This document shows, one piece after another, positions 47,077 to 55,745 of a stretch of DNA of 64,000 bases; position 1 is the first letter of the stretch; every line of letters starts with the position of its first letter. The notes under the pieces are model-generated. The model saw only the letters and a list, made by a program, of their open reading frames with translations, did not search any database and was not told the origin of the DNA. The stretch is taken from assembly GCA_001916065.1 (NCBI GenBank), contig MNRS01000020.1, positions 61,916 to 125,915 on the forward strand. Direction: 5' to 3'. The position numbers and the translations under genes are program-made. Source of the stretch: Clostridium sp. 28_17 (GTDB lineage: Bacteria > Bacillota > Clostridia > TANB77 > CAG-508).

Positions 47077-47109
47077 AGGGTGTTTTATTTAAATCAAAAA
47101 CATTTTTAA

Positions 47110-47811
47110 TTACTTACAAAATCTATGTTTACCAATAGTAACTGTCATAGGTCTAGACCAAATCCATTTATTTGTAGCAGTAGAAGGATTAAAATAATAA
47201 ATTGCTCCATAACTTGGATCCCATCCATTCATTGCATCCTGCGCAGCCTTTTTTGCGGTAGAATTTGGTGTCAAATTAACCTGACCATCTTTAACCGCAT
47301 CAAATGCTCCAGACTGATACACAACACCTGCCAACGTATTAGGAAAAGAACTACTTTTTATTCTATTCATTACTACTGCACCAACTGCAACTTGTCCTGT
47401 ATATGGTTCTCCTCTTGCTTCACCATAAATAACCCTAGCAAGCAAATTTAAATTACTATTATAACTAGAAGATGATGAACTGCTTGAAGAAGATGATGTT
47501 ATTCCCATTGCCTTTAATGTTGCAGGCCCCGCAATTCCATCTACAGTCAAACCGTTTTTTCTTTGAAAATATTTTACTGCATTTACTGTTTGTGTTCCAT
47601 AAATTCCGTCAATACTTCCAGAATAATATCCCCACCTTTTTAATTTTGTTTGAATTTGTGTTACTTCAGAACCTCTTGAACCATATTTTGATAAAGTTTC
47701 TACTGCCAAATTTTCTTTGTTATTTTTATATACAAATATAGATAATAACATCCCTGTTAACATTAAAATTGCAATTATTGTAAAAAGTTTATTTTTCTTT
47801 ATTTTTAACAT
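47110..47811 (-). CDS. sleB: Spore cortex-lytic enzyme SleB-like
   Basis: 233 aa. N-terminal hydrophobic segment (about 7-25), peptidoglycan-binding domain type 1 (GSRGSEVTQIQTKLKRWGYY ... VDGIAGPATLKAMG, about 42-97), a poly-serine linker, and a SleB/CwlJ hydrolase domain (LLARVIYGEARGEPYTGQ with the catalytic glutamate, VVMNRIKSSSFPNTL). It degrades spore cortex during germination. Start at 47811 chosen because TAGGTGGTTTTTT precedes this ATG and the signal segment begins here. A strong hairpin covers the ribosome binding site. Confidence 0.93.
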   Translation of the reverse strand: MLKIKKNKLFTIIAILMLTGMLLSIFVYKNNKENLAVETLSKYGSRGSEVTQIQTKLKRWGYYSGSIDGIYGTQTVNAVKYFQRKNGLTVDGIAGPATLKAMGITSSSSSSSSSSSYNSNLNLLARVIYGEARGEPYTGQVAVGAVVMNRIKSSSFPNTLAGVVYQSGAFDAVKDGQVNLTPNSTAKKAAQDAMNGWDPSYGAIYYFNPSTATNKWIWSRPMTVTIGKHRFCK

Positions 47812-47817
47812 AAAAAA

Positions 47818-47869
47818 CCACCTATCAATAAAAATATTTTGCTTTCTAATATTTTTATCAATAAATGGT
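47818..47869 (-). promoter_or_regulatory. Leader hairpin masking the sleB ribosome binding site
   Basis: Arms 47869-47848 (ACCATTTATTGATAAAAATATT read on the minus strand, split for length) and 47839-47818 pair over about 22 bases, with ATAAAAATATT/AATATTTTTAT perfect. The 3' arm contains the AGGTGGT used for translation of sleB, so the hairpin could hold translation down. Confidence 0.6.
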
Positions 47870-47902
47870 TTTATTATACATTTTTCTGCTACAATGTTAC
47901 TA

Positions 47903-48928
47903 TTAATTGGAACAATATCTACACAAAATGGTCTCCATTCCAACTTGTAAATCAATTTTTCCATTTTTAAAATTATAATCTAAATCCGTTAAATCCTGTA
48001 ACATATTCCTTAAATCTTTTTCTTTAAAATATTTTGCCTGTACCTTATATTTACTTGTTAAGAACATTTGGTTAGGTTTTAAATTTAAACTTGAAGCCAA
48101 ATCTTTATTTGTATTCAATGCCATTTTTGTTATATACAATTTTTTAAAATGATTATAAAGTGTAACTAAAATTTTTGCTAATGGTTCTTTTGCATATATT
48201 AAATTTTGCAAAACCTGTAAAGCACCTGTTATATCCTTTTTTCCAAGGTTATCTGTTAAATCAAATATAACGCTTTCCAATTTTTTAATTGATAATTTAT
48301 CAATATCTTCTTTTTTTATTGTTCCATTTTCTCCTGCATACTCAATTAATTTTCTAATTTCATTTATTAAATCCTGCATATTAGTTCCACAACATTCAAT
48401 AAAATATCTAAGTGTTTGAGCATCTATATTTACCTTATATCCATTACAAATAGTTTTTATTCTTTGTTCTATTTGATTAGCCTTTTGGAAATCAAATTTG
48501 CATACAATTCCATTTTTATTAATTGCAGAATACAAAGCAGATTTAATATCCGCTTCTTCCTCAACAAATACTAAAACAACAGACTCATCTATTATTTCCA
48601 TATTTTCTTCAATATATTTTGATAATTTATCTTTTATTTTAGTAGTATCACCTGTTTTTCTCTTTCCTTCTTTTTTGAAAAGCCCTGTATTTCTTGCAAT
48701 TATCAATTTCTTTTCATATCCAAAACTCGGAGTTTCTATATCTGATATTATTTCAGATACATTTTGTTCGTCTATCATTATAAAATTTATTCCTTTAATG
48801 CATTCACCAAATAAATTTTTAATTCTTTTTAAATTGCTTTCTAACAAATACAATTCCTCTCCATACAGAAGATATAAAGAATGTAATTGACCTAATTTTA
48901 ATTCTTTTTCCAAATTATCAATCGTCAT
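47903..48928 (-). CDS. holA: DNA polymerase III delta subunit
   Basis: Clamp-loader subunit that opens the beta sliding clamp; 341 aa. LHSLYLLYGEELYLLESNL at the N-terminus is the usual start of HolA, followed by an AAA+-like domain without Walker A, IEYAGENGTIKKEDIDKL in the middle and the C-terminal collar domain (LLVTLYNHFKKLYI type). Transcribed toward sleB, with ~90 bases between. ATG follows AGAAGGGATTAAAT. Confidence 0.92.
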   Translation of the reverse strand: MTIDNLEKELKLGQLHSLYLLYGEELYLLESNLKRIKNLFGECIKGINFIMIDEQNVSEIISDIETPSFGYEKKLIIARNTGLFKKEGKRKTGDTTKIKDKLSKYIEENMEIIDESVVLVFVEEEADIKSALYSAINKNGIVCKFDFQKANQIEQRIKTICNGYKVNIDAQTLRYFIECCGTNMQDLINEIRKLIEYAGENGTIKKEDIDKLSIKKLESVIFDLTDNLGKKDITGALQVLQNLIYAKEPLAKILVTLYNHFKKLYITKMALNTNKDLASSLNLKPNQMFLTSKYKVQAKYFKEKDLRNMLQDLTDLDYNFKNGKIDLQVGMETILCRYCSN

Positions 48929-48988
48929 ATTTAATCCCTTCTTATAGTTTTTCTATATATAGAAACCCTTATAATGGCACATATAATT

Positions 48989-50998
48989 TTATAAAATCAT
49001 TGTACAAATTGCTCCTACGCTCCAAGCCTGTGCAATTGCGCCTTTTGGTTCATATGGTTTTGTAGAATCATAGATTTCTGCTATATTTCCCACACATCCT
49101 CTTTGGTTAATTTCTTTTTCAAAAACTTGTTTTTCCTTTTCAACAAAATCTTTTAATTTTGTCTCTAATTTTGTCTTATATGTTTTTCTTTTTTCAAATT
49201 TTACCATATTTTTTAAAGCCTCATAATATAATTCTAAAAGCCAAGTCCAAGTTATCCCTTGGTGGTAACTCATATCTCTTTTAAACGCGTCTCCTTCATA
49301 TATATCAACATAGTTAGGTTCTCCTTTAGCCAATGTTTTTAGTCCATAATTATTTAATAGTTTTTTCTCTACTACATTGATTATATTATTTGCCTCAATA
49401 GAATTTGGTTCTACTATTGGATATGTTAAACTTAAAGCAAATAATTGATTTGGACGTATTTTTCCGTCTTTATTTTTTTCGTCAGTTATAACATCATATA
49501 AGCATTTTCTTTTTGAATTATAAAATTTTGCATTAAAAGATTTTTTGCATTTTCTTGCTAATTCTTTGTATTTTTTTATATTATGTTGTTCTTCAAATTT
49601 TTCTGCCAAATCTGCCATTATCATTAAGCCATTATACCATAAACTATTAATTTCAACAACTTTTCCATTTCTAGGAGTTGCCGCTATTCCATATGTTTTT
49701 GCATCCATCCATGTATTTTGTGTATTTGCAGTTCCAGAAGATATAAGAAAATCTTTATCTAATTTTATATTGTTATCATCTAAATCGATTCCATTTTTAT
49801 AATTTTCTATTATCTCTTTTAATTTATCATATATATATTCTTTAACAAATTCATAATCTCCTGTATAATTCAAGTATTTTTGTATTTGTTCAAATAATAA
49901 TAATGATGCATCTACACTGTTGTATAAAGGTTTATTATCTTTTTCAGAATAGCCATTTGGAACTAAACCACATTTGATATTTTTAGCCATTGTTAGTAAA
50001 ACTTCTTTGGCTATATCATATCTTTTTGTCTTTAACAATAATCCTTCTAATGACAATAGACTATCTCTTCCCCAATCTAAGAACCATGGATATCCTGCTA
50101 TTAATGTGTGTAATTCAAAAGCAGGTCTATATACAACAAATTGGTCTGTAGCTTTTATTAATTCTGTTTCAAATTCTGTTTTTGTTGATGCTTCTGCATT
50201 TTGTATTATTTTTTTTATTCTATTTTTTTCATTTTTTAACATATTATCAACATTTATATTTTCTATATTACTTTCAAGTCCACATGTAAAAAATATTGTT
50301 TTTTCTTCATTGGGTTGTAAATTAATTTCATATACTCCAACAACACTATGATTTTCTTTTGGATAAAATCCCCTTTTTTGTTCTTCTATATAAAACATAT
50401 CTTTAAAAATATTATTTTTATATTCTGTATATTTTCCATCAGATACATACATATATATTGGTTTTTCTTGGTTCTCATCAACAATAATTTTAACCTTCGT
50501 ATTATTTATTTGTTGCTTTATATTAAACTCATACTTTGTACTCATTGAGTGAAAATCTCTAAAATTAACTATTGGAGCCAATGTAAATAAAGAATGTTTA
50601 TTTATATTTTTTATTTTATAACAAATTCCCACAACTTCTTTTCCATATTCCATACATATCGTCTTTTCAATATTTACACCTGCAACATTATATTTAAATG
50701 TTGGAAAAATATCTTTTTCAAAACTTTCTTGAAATTTATATCCTTGTGAAATATAATTTTCTCCCACATTTGTATATAAATCATATTTTTCGTTTTCAAT
50801 TTGTATACTTTCATCTACTTTTGATAAAATTAAATATCTTTGAGCCGGTGGCATTAATGGAGCAATTAATAATCCATGATATCTTCTTGTATTTGCTCCA
50901 ATAATTGTAGAACTTGCAAACCCACCCATTCCATTGGTTATTAGCCATTCTCTCTTTAATCCATTTTCTAAATTAATATCCTCTTTTGTAAACTTCAT
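48989..50998 (-). CDS. Glycogen debranching enzyme, bacterial GDE type
   Basis: Amylo-alpha-1,6-glucosidase family protein, 669 aa. N-terminal GDE_N domain (EWLITNGMGGFASSTIIGANTRRYHG split across the first ~45 residues) and C-terminal alpha/alpha-barrel (AGYPWFLDWGRDSLLSLEG at about 304-322, DASLLLFEQIQKYL, SSGTANTQNTWMDAK, HQGITWTWLLELYYEAL). Removes alpha-1,6 branches from glycogen or related glucans. No other glycogen gene is nearby. ATG follows GGAAGGAAATAG. Confidence 0.93.
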   Translation of the reverse strand: MKFTKEDINLENGLKREWLITNGMGGFASSTIIGANTRRYHGLLIAPLMPPAQRYLILSKVDESIQIENEKYDLYTNVGENYISQGYKFQESFEKDIFPTFKYNVAGVNIEKTICMEYGKEVVGICYKIKNINKHSLFTLAPIVNFRDFHSMSTKYEFNIKQQINNTKVKIIVDENQEKPIYMYVSDGKYTEYKNNIFKDMFYIEEQKRGFYPKENHSVVGVYEINLQPNEEKTIFFTCGLESNIENINVDNMLKNEKNRIKKIIQNAEASTKTEFETELIKATDQFVVYRPAFELHTLIAGYPWFLDWGRDSLLSLEGLLLKTKRYDIAKEVLLTMAKNIKCGLVPNGYSEKDNKPLYNSVDASLLLFEQIQKYLNYTGDYEFVKEYIYDKLKEIIENYKNGIDLDDNNIKLDKDFLISSGTANTQNTWMDAKTYGIAATPRNGKVVEINSLWYNGLMIMADLAEKFEEQHNIKKYKELARKCKKSFNAKFYNSKRKCLYDVITDEKNKDGKIRPNQLFALSLTYPIVEPNSIEANNIINVVEKKLLNNYGLKTLAKGEPNYVDIYEGDAFKRDMSYHQGITWTWLLELYYEALKNMVKFEKRKTYKTKLETKLKDFVEKEKQVFEKEINQRGCVGNIAEIYDSTKPYEPKGAIAQAWSVGAICTMIL

Positions 50999-51041
50999 TT
51001 CTATTTCCTTCCTAATGATTAATATTACTCATCAAAAATTT

Positions 51042-52736
51042 TTATTTTCCTGTAGTTTTTCTTCGTCTTCCCCTTTGACTTTTTGGAAGAACCCTTTGAG
51101 GCTTTGTCGTTGTTGTTGCTTGTCTCATACTTTTTTCATATTCTTTTCTAAACTCTAGAACCTCTTTGTCTTCTTGAAAATTCACATTTTCCTTTTTTAT
51201 TTTGTTTTCTCTTATTTCCTTTGCTTTTTTTGCTTTCCTTGCTTCTTTTCTCATTTTTTGTTCTTTAAGTTTTATCATTTCATCTGCTTGTTTTATAGAT
51301 TCAATTCTATCATTATATTTGCTTCTAAATTTGCTTTTATGTGCAACTTTATTTTCTTTTTTACCTTTTTTTGCATCTTTAGCCATTTGTTTTTTTATTT
51401 TATTTATTCTCTTATCTTCTCTTAATTTATTATTTAACATTAAATATTGAGGATCATTTTGTTTATCTTGATATTTTAAATCATCACATATTAGTCCAAT
51501 TATTGATTCTGCTACTAATTCTGGGTCATGTCTTATACAACCTTCTGATATCATTGATAAATTTCTTTGTAAAAATGTTATTCCTTTTACCTTGTCAACA
51601 TTGCTATCAACTAAGTCTTGTCCCTCTAAATTATATTTTTTTATGTATTCTGGAACAACTTCCCCCGTATCATATATACAATAGTCTATTATACCTTTTC
51701 CACAATGTTCAATAATTGCATTTAAATGGTCTGATACGCTATATTCGTCTGTTTGGCCAGGTTCTGTCATGATATTACTTATATAAACTTTTAATCCTGC
51801 AGATTCTTTTATTGCTTTTGCAACACCATTTACTAATAAATTTGGTATTACATTTGTATATAAACTACCAGGTCCAATTATTATACAATCCGCTTCTTTT
51901 ATTGCTTCTAAAACACCCGGTGCAGGTCTACAATTTGTAGGGTTTAAATATATTCTATTTATTTTTGTTACTTTATCATATACCACTTCTGCAATTTTAG
52001 ATTTTTCAGTTACCAAATATCCATTTTGTAGTTCTGCTGTAATATTCATTTCGTCTAATGTTACCGGCAAAACTTTTCCTATAATATTTAGTACTTCATT
52101 ACTTTTCATTATTGAATCAGAAAAATCTTTATTTATATTTCTCATTGCATTAAAATATATATCTGCAAATGTTAAATTTCTAAGCCTTCCTTCTGTGAAT
52201 TTATAATTAAATAATTTTCCAATTTGCCCATCTTGAGCAGAAAGAGAGACAATACTACCTTTCACATCATCTAACGGCATATTTTGAAGTTCTCTTCTGG
52301 ATTCACTTTCTGTCTCTCCATAATCTGATATTGTAACTATTGCAGTTATATTGTCTGTATATTTTTTTAGACCTGTAAGAACAGTATTTAATCCCGTTCC
52401 ACCACCTATTACAACAATATTAGGTCCTTGATGATATACTTTTTTATTAAATATTAATGATTTAACATTTACATTACTTTTATCATTCATCCTATCATCT
52501 GTTGATTCTATCAATATTTCTAATGTTCTCTTGTTTAAACATACTAATCCAAAAATTACTGCTAAAACTCCAATTACGAATGTGACTATTATTTTTGCTA
52601 ATTGTGCAAATGACATTTCTTTTAGGACCAATATTTCTGCAGTTCCATAACATATCAACGCAATCCCTATTAGTATTAATAACATCCATCTCTTTAATTT
52701 GCTTTTTGAATCAAACCATTTTATAAAACCATTCAT
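51042..52736 (-). CDS. yvcK: YvcK/CofD-family gluconeogenesis factor with membrane anchor and basic tail
   Basis: 564 aa. Two N-terminal transmembrane helices (about 18-37 and 44-65), then a YvcK-type domain: IVVIGGGTGLNTVLTGLK (about 107-124), IGPGSLYTNVIPNLLVNGV (about 285-303). The usual VADDGGSSG loop is replaced by ISDYGETESESRREL. The last ~130 residues are a Lys/Arg/Glu-rich, probably coiled-coil tail (RKEARKAKKAKEIRENKIKK) ending RRRKTTGK. B. subtilis YvcK is cytosolic and ~320 aa, so this is an extended form. In Bacillus it influences central metabolism and cell shape and binds UDP-sugars. Start at 52736 because TTGGAGGTAGCAAA precedes it. Follows murB. Confidence 0.88.
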   Translation of the reverse strand: MNGFIKWFDSKSKLKRWMLLILIGIALICYGTAEILVLKEMSFAQLAKIIVTFVIGVLAVIFGLVCLNKRTLEILIESTDDRMNDKSNVNVKSLIFNKKVYHQGPNIVVIGGGTGLNTVLTGLKKYTDNITAIVTISDYGETESESRRELQNMPLDDVKGSIVSLSAQDGQIGKLFNYKFTEGRLRNLTFADIYFNAMRNINKDFSDSIMKSNEVLNIIGKVLPVTLDEMNITAELQNGYLVTEKSKIAEVVYDKVTKINRIYLNPTNCRPAPGVLEAIKEADCIIIGPGSLYTNVIPNLLVNGVAKAIKESAGLKVYISNIMTEPGQTDEYSVSDHLNAIIEHCGKGIIDYCIYDTGEVVPEYIKKYNLEGQDLVDSNVDKVKGITFLQRNLSMISEGCIRHDPELVAESIIGLICDDLKYQDKQNDPQYLMLNNKLREDKRINKIKKQMAKDAKKGKKENKVAHKSKFRSKYNDRIESIKQADEMIKLKEQKMRKEARKAKKAKEIRENKIKKENVNFQEDKEVLEFRKEYEKSMRQATTTTKPQRVLPKSQRGRRRKTTGK

Positions 52737-52758
52737 TTTTGCTACCTCCAATGGGATA

Positions 52759-53679
52759 TTATAATCCCAACACCTTAATTTCAAATTCTATTTTTTTACC
52801 AAATTTTTCATAAACTTTATCTGTAACGTATTTTGCTAAATCTAAAACATTTTGTGCCGTAGCACCTCCTGTGTTTATTATGAATCCTGCGTGTTTCTCT
52901 GAAATTTTTGCTCCGCCTATTGAATAGCCTTTTAGTCCTGCTTCATCAATTAGTTTTGCAGTTATAAAATTGTCTCCTCTTTTAAAAGTACTTCCTGCAG
53001 ATGGATATTCTATTGGTTGTTTGTCTTTTCTATATTGTGCATATTCATCCATTTTGGCTTTTATATCCTTTGTATTTCCTTTTTCCAACATCATTTTTGC
53101 TTGTAAAATAATGTATTTTCCACTTGAAAATATACTATTTCTGTATGTAAATTCCGCTTGTTCATTTGTAAATGTATGTAATTGACCGTTATAGTCAATT
53201 GCCGTAATTTCTGTTATTATGTCTTTCATTTCTTTTCCATGTGCACCTGCATTCATTAATATTGCTCCACCTATTGTGCCTGGAATTCCTGATATTTCTT
53301 CGAATCCGGTTATTTCTTGTTTTAATAATTTTTGTGCTAGCATTCCTATTGGTACAGCATCATCTGTTGTTATCTCTACTTTATTTTGTTTTTTATTTTT
53401 TATTGTTATTTCTTTTAAGTTTGTTTTTATTACTATTCCTTGTATTCCTTTATCTGATACAAGTATATTGCTTCCATTTCCTAGTATTGTTATTTTTATT
53501 TTTTCTTTTTTTGCAAATTCTAATATTTTTTGTAATTCTTCTATTGATAATATTTTTATAAAGAATTCTGCAGGTCCTCCTATTTTGAATGACGTGTGTT
53601 TACTCATTGGCTCATTTTGTTTTATTCTTTCTTTTGTGATTATTTTTTCTAAGTTTTCTAATATTTCTTTGTTTTCCAA
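52759..53679 (-). CDS. murB: UDP-N-acetylenolpyruvoylglucosamine reductase
   Basis: Flavoenzyme that makes UDP-MurNAc for peptidoglycan; 306 aa, MurB type II. FAD-binding TSFKIGGPAEFF (about 28-39) and LGNGSNILV (about 61-69), GIPGTIGGAILMNAGAHGKE (about 130-149), the catalytic serine in YPSAGSTFKRG (about 225-235) and the glutamate in ISEKHAGFIIN. The next gene, yvcK, starts 22 bases after its stop, an arrangement common in Firmicutes (murB-yvcJ-yvcK), here without yvcJ. Confidence 0.95.
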   Translation of the reverse strand: MENKEILENLEKIITKERIKQNEPMSKHTSFKIGGPAEFFIKILSIEELQKILEFAKKEKIKITILGNGSNILVSDKGIQGIVIKTNLKEITIKNKKQNKVEITTDDAVPIGMLAQKLLKQEITGFEEISGIPGTIGGAILMNAGAHGKEMKDIITEITAIDYNGQLHTFTNEQAEFTYRNSIFSSGKYIILQAKMMLEKGNTKDIKAKMDEYAQYRKDKQPIEYPSAGSTFKRGDNFITAKLIDEAGLKGYSIGGAKISEKHAGFIINTGGATAQNVLDLAKYVTDKVYEKFGKKIEFEIKVLGL

Positions 53680-53811
53680 TTTTTCACACTCTCTTTCTTT
53701 TAGTTATTTACGTTATATATTTTACTAAAATTTATGCAAAATATCAAGTAAATTTTAACAATTTATTTTTTGTAAAATCGAATTTTTACAGTTCACAGCA
53801 CATAAAGCAAA

Positions 53812-53855
53812 AAAAATAAAAGCCAAGACTATTCTTTTAGTTTTGGTTTTTATTT
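53812..53855 (-). terminator. Terminator of the 53874 gene
   Basis: AAAACCAAAACTA ... TAGTCTTGGCTTTTATTTTTTTT on the minus strand: a long stem with two G-U pairs followed by a T run. To its left a TTACAGTTCACAG stretch (53787-53799) resembles one arm of the inverted-repeat elements. Confidence 0.85.
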
Positions 53856-53873
53856 TAAATATTATTAAGAACA

Positions 53874-54188
53874 TTATTTATTTTTCTTTCCAAAAGTAAT
53901 TTCTTGGAATAAGAAATCATGTACTTTTTCCCAAGTAATTTCTTGATGTAAAAATTCATTTATTTCATCTTCAACTTTTTGTTGAGCAGGTGTTAATTCG
54001 ACTCTAATTTCTTGGTTCCAATCAATATCTTGTAACCAAAAAGCCTTAAATTTTTGCCAGAATCCTGTTTTTACAGGCAATGCTTCATTTCTAATTGTTC
54101 CAGCATTTTCAACAACACCACTTTGATTCATATTATTTTCAAATGATATTCCACCAAATACACCTGATTCTTGATTTATTTCAGCCAT
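53874..54188 (-). CDS. Hypothetical protein, 104 aa
   Basis: Soluble small protein. The C-terminal half repeats the pattern WLQDIDWNQEI ... FLHQEITWEKVHDFLFQEITFGKK, i.e. three F/WLxxEI(T/D)W units, suggesting short repeated amphipathic motifs. No family recognised. The start at 54188 is chosen for AAAGGAGGAATTAAA before the ATG. Three 11-base-phased TGTAAY hexamers lie ~100 bases upstream. Confidence 0.7.
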   Translation of the reverse strand: MAEINQESGVFGGISFENNMNQSGVVENAGTIRNEALPVKTGFWQKFKAFWLQDIDWNQEIRVELTPAQQKVEDEINEFLHQEITWEKVHDFLFQEITFGKKNK

Positions 54189-54285
54189 TTTAATTCCTCC
54201 TTTGTACCTAATAATCTCTACATAATTTATACTATACTTTAATACAAATATCAAGATTTTTGCCATTTTTTTGTATTAAGTTTTT

Positions 54286-54313
54286 GTTACATAAATATTA
54301 CATTTTTATTACA
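54286..54313 (-). promoter_or_regulatory. Three phased TGTAAY hexamers (WalR/PhoP-like box)
   Basis: On the minus strand TGTAAT (54313-54308), five bases, TGTAAT (54302-54297), five bases, TGTAAC (54291-54286). This is the TGTWAH-N5-TGTWAH layout of WalR boxes. It sits between mtaB's stop and the 53874 gene. Confidence 0.5.
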
Positions 54314-55651
54314 TTATTCCATAATAGCAATAATATGTTCTTTTTCTGCTTTTTCACACACTACATCTATAATTTTATTGTCCAATTTTTCTTTTGATTG
54401 ACAATATACCATTATATAATTTTGTGTATGTCCTTTATACATTCCATCTTTTTCTTCTTCAAATAATACTTCAACATTTTTTCCAATATATGACTTGTTA
54501 TATTCAATTTCATTTCTATCAGATAATTCAATTAATTTTTTACTTCTTTCTTCTTTTATATCACCATTTATTTGATTTGGCATTACTGCCGCTTTTGTTC
54601 CTTTTCGTGGTGAATATTTAAAAACATGCATTTTATAAAATTTAATTTCTTTTAAAAATTGATATGTTTTATTAAATTCTTCATCTGTTTCACCTGGAAA
54701 ACCCACAATTATATCCGTTGTTAGGTTAACATCACTATACGCATTTCTTAATAATCGTACAATCTCTTTAAATTGTTCTGTTGTATATCTTCTATTCATT
54801 CTTTTTAGAGTTTCATCACATCCACTTTGCAATGATAAATGGAAATGGTGACATATTTTTTCTAATTTTTTAAGTCTTTCTACAAATTCTACTGTTATAA
54901 GTAGAGGCTCTATTGACCCTAATCTTATTCTTTGGATTCCTTGTATCTCGTTTATTTCTTCTAATAAATCAATTAATCTGTAATTTGTTAATTTGCTATC
55001 TTTACTCATTGCAAAGTCTTTTCCATATGAGGCTATATGGATTCCTGTTATTACAACTTCTTTTATTCCTTTTGATGCAATTTGTGTAATTTCTGAAATT
55101 ATATTTTCTGGCTTTCTACTTCTTACTCTTCCACGTGCATATGGTATTATGCAATATGAGCAAAACCTATCACACCCATCTTGAATTTTGATAACTGCTC
55201 TAGTTTTTTCTGTATATGTAACATCACCAAAATCTGAAAATTCTTTTGAGTACATTACATCGTCTAATTCAACATTATTTATGTGATTATTTATGTATTC
55301 TTCAACATGTTTTACAATTTCAACTTTTTCGTTATTTCCCAAAACTAAATCAATCTCCGGGATTTTGGCTAATTCTTTTTTTGCAACTTGTGCATAACAT
55401 CCAACTGCAACAACTATTGTTGATGGATTTTTTTCTTTCATTCTTCTTAACATTTGTCTTGATTTTCTGTCTGACATATTTGTCACAGTACATGTATTTA
55501 TAATACATATATCTGGTTTTATATCTTCATTTTCTGGTGTTATTTCTTCAATTATTTGATATCCTTTTTCTAAGAATTTTTGTGCCATTGCATTTGTTTC
55601 GTACTGATTTACCTTACATCCCAATGTTACGAATCTTACTACTTTACTCAT
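54314..55651 (-). CDS. mtaB: tRNA threonylcarbamoyladenosine (t6A37) methylthiotransferase
   Basis: Radical SAM enzyme adding a methylthio group to t6A at tRNA position 37. 445 aa. N-terminal UPF0004 domain with cluster cysteines (LGCKVNQYET, CIINTCTVT, VVAVGCYAQ), radical SAM CDRFCSYC at about 149-156, GIHIASYG, and a C-terminal TRAM domain. The CKVNQYE variant is the mark of MtaB rather than MiaB or RimO. Fits with tsaE/tsaB nearby, which make the t6A substrate. ATG follows GAAAGGAAAAAA. Confidence 0.94.
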   Translation of the reverse strand: MSKVVRFVTLGCKVNQYETNAMAQKFLEKGYQIIEEITPENEDIKPDICIINTCTVTNMSDRKSRQMLRRMKEKNPSTIVVAVGCYAQVAKKELAKIPEIDLVLGNNEKVEIVKHVEEYINNHINNVELDDVMYSKEFSDFGDVTYTEKTRAVIKIQDGCDRFCSYCIIPYARGRVRSRKPENIISEITQIASKGIKEVVITGIHIASYGKDFAMSKDSKLTNYRLIDLLEEINEIQGIQRIRLGSIEPLLITVEFVERLKKLEKICHHFHLSLQSGCDETLKRMNRRYTTEQFKEIVRLLRNAYSDVNLTTDIIVGFPGETDEEFNKTYQFLKEIKFYKMHVFKYSPRKGTKAAVMPNQINGDIKEERSKKLIELSDRNEIEYNKSYIGKNVEVLFEEEKDGMYKGHTQNYIMVYCQSKEKLDNKIIDVVCEKAEKEHIIAIME

Positions 55652-55675
55652 TTTTTTCCTTTCATTTTTTAATCA

Positions 55676-55736
55676 ATTAAAGAACGTTCCATTTGTATTT
55701 TGGAATTTTCACCCCATTAAAGAACGTCCTTGTAAG
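55676..55736. repeat. AAAGAACGT[TC]CC pair between mreB and mtaB
   Basis: AAAGAACGTTCC and, 47 bases on, AAAGAACGTCC, with a short inverted pair (TTCCATTT ... GGAATTTT) between. It belongs to the loose set of GTCC/GAACxGTCC intergenic repeats in this window. May act as a spacer hairpin; weak call. Confidence 0.4.
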
Positions 55737-55745
55737 TTTATGTTT

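Noticed and set aside
47470..47500. Serine-codon run as a microsatellite of its own
   Set aside because: It is the flexible linker between the two domains of SleB.
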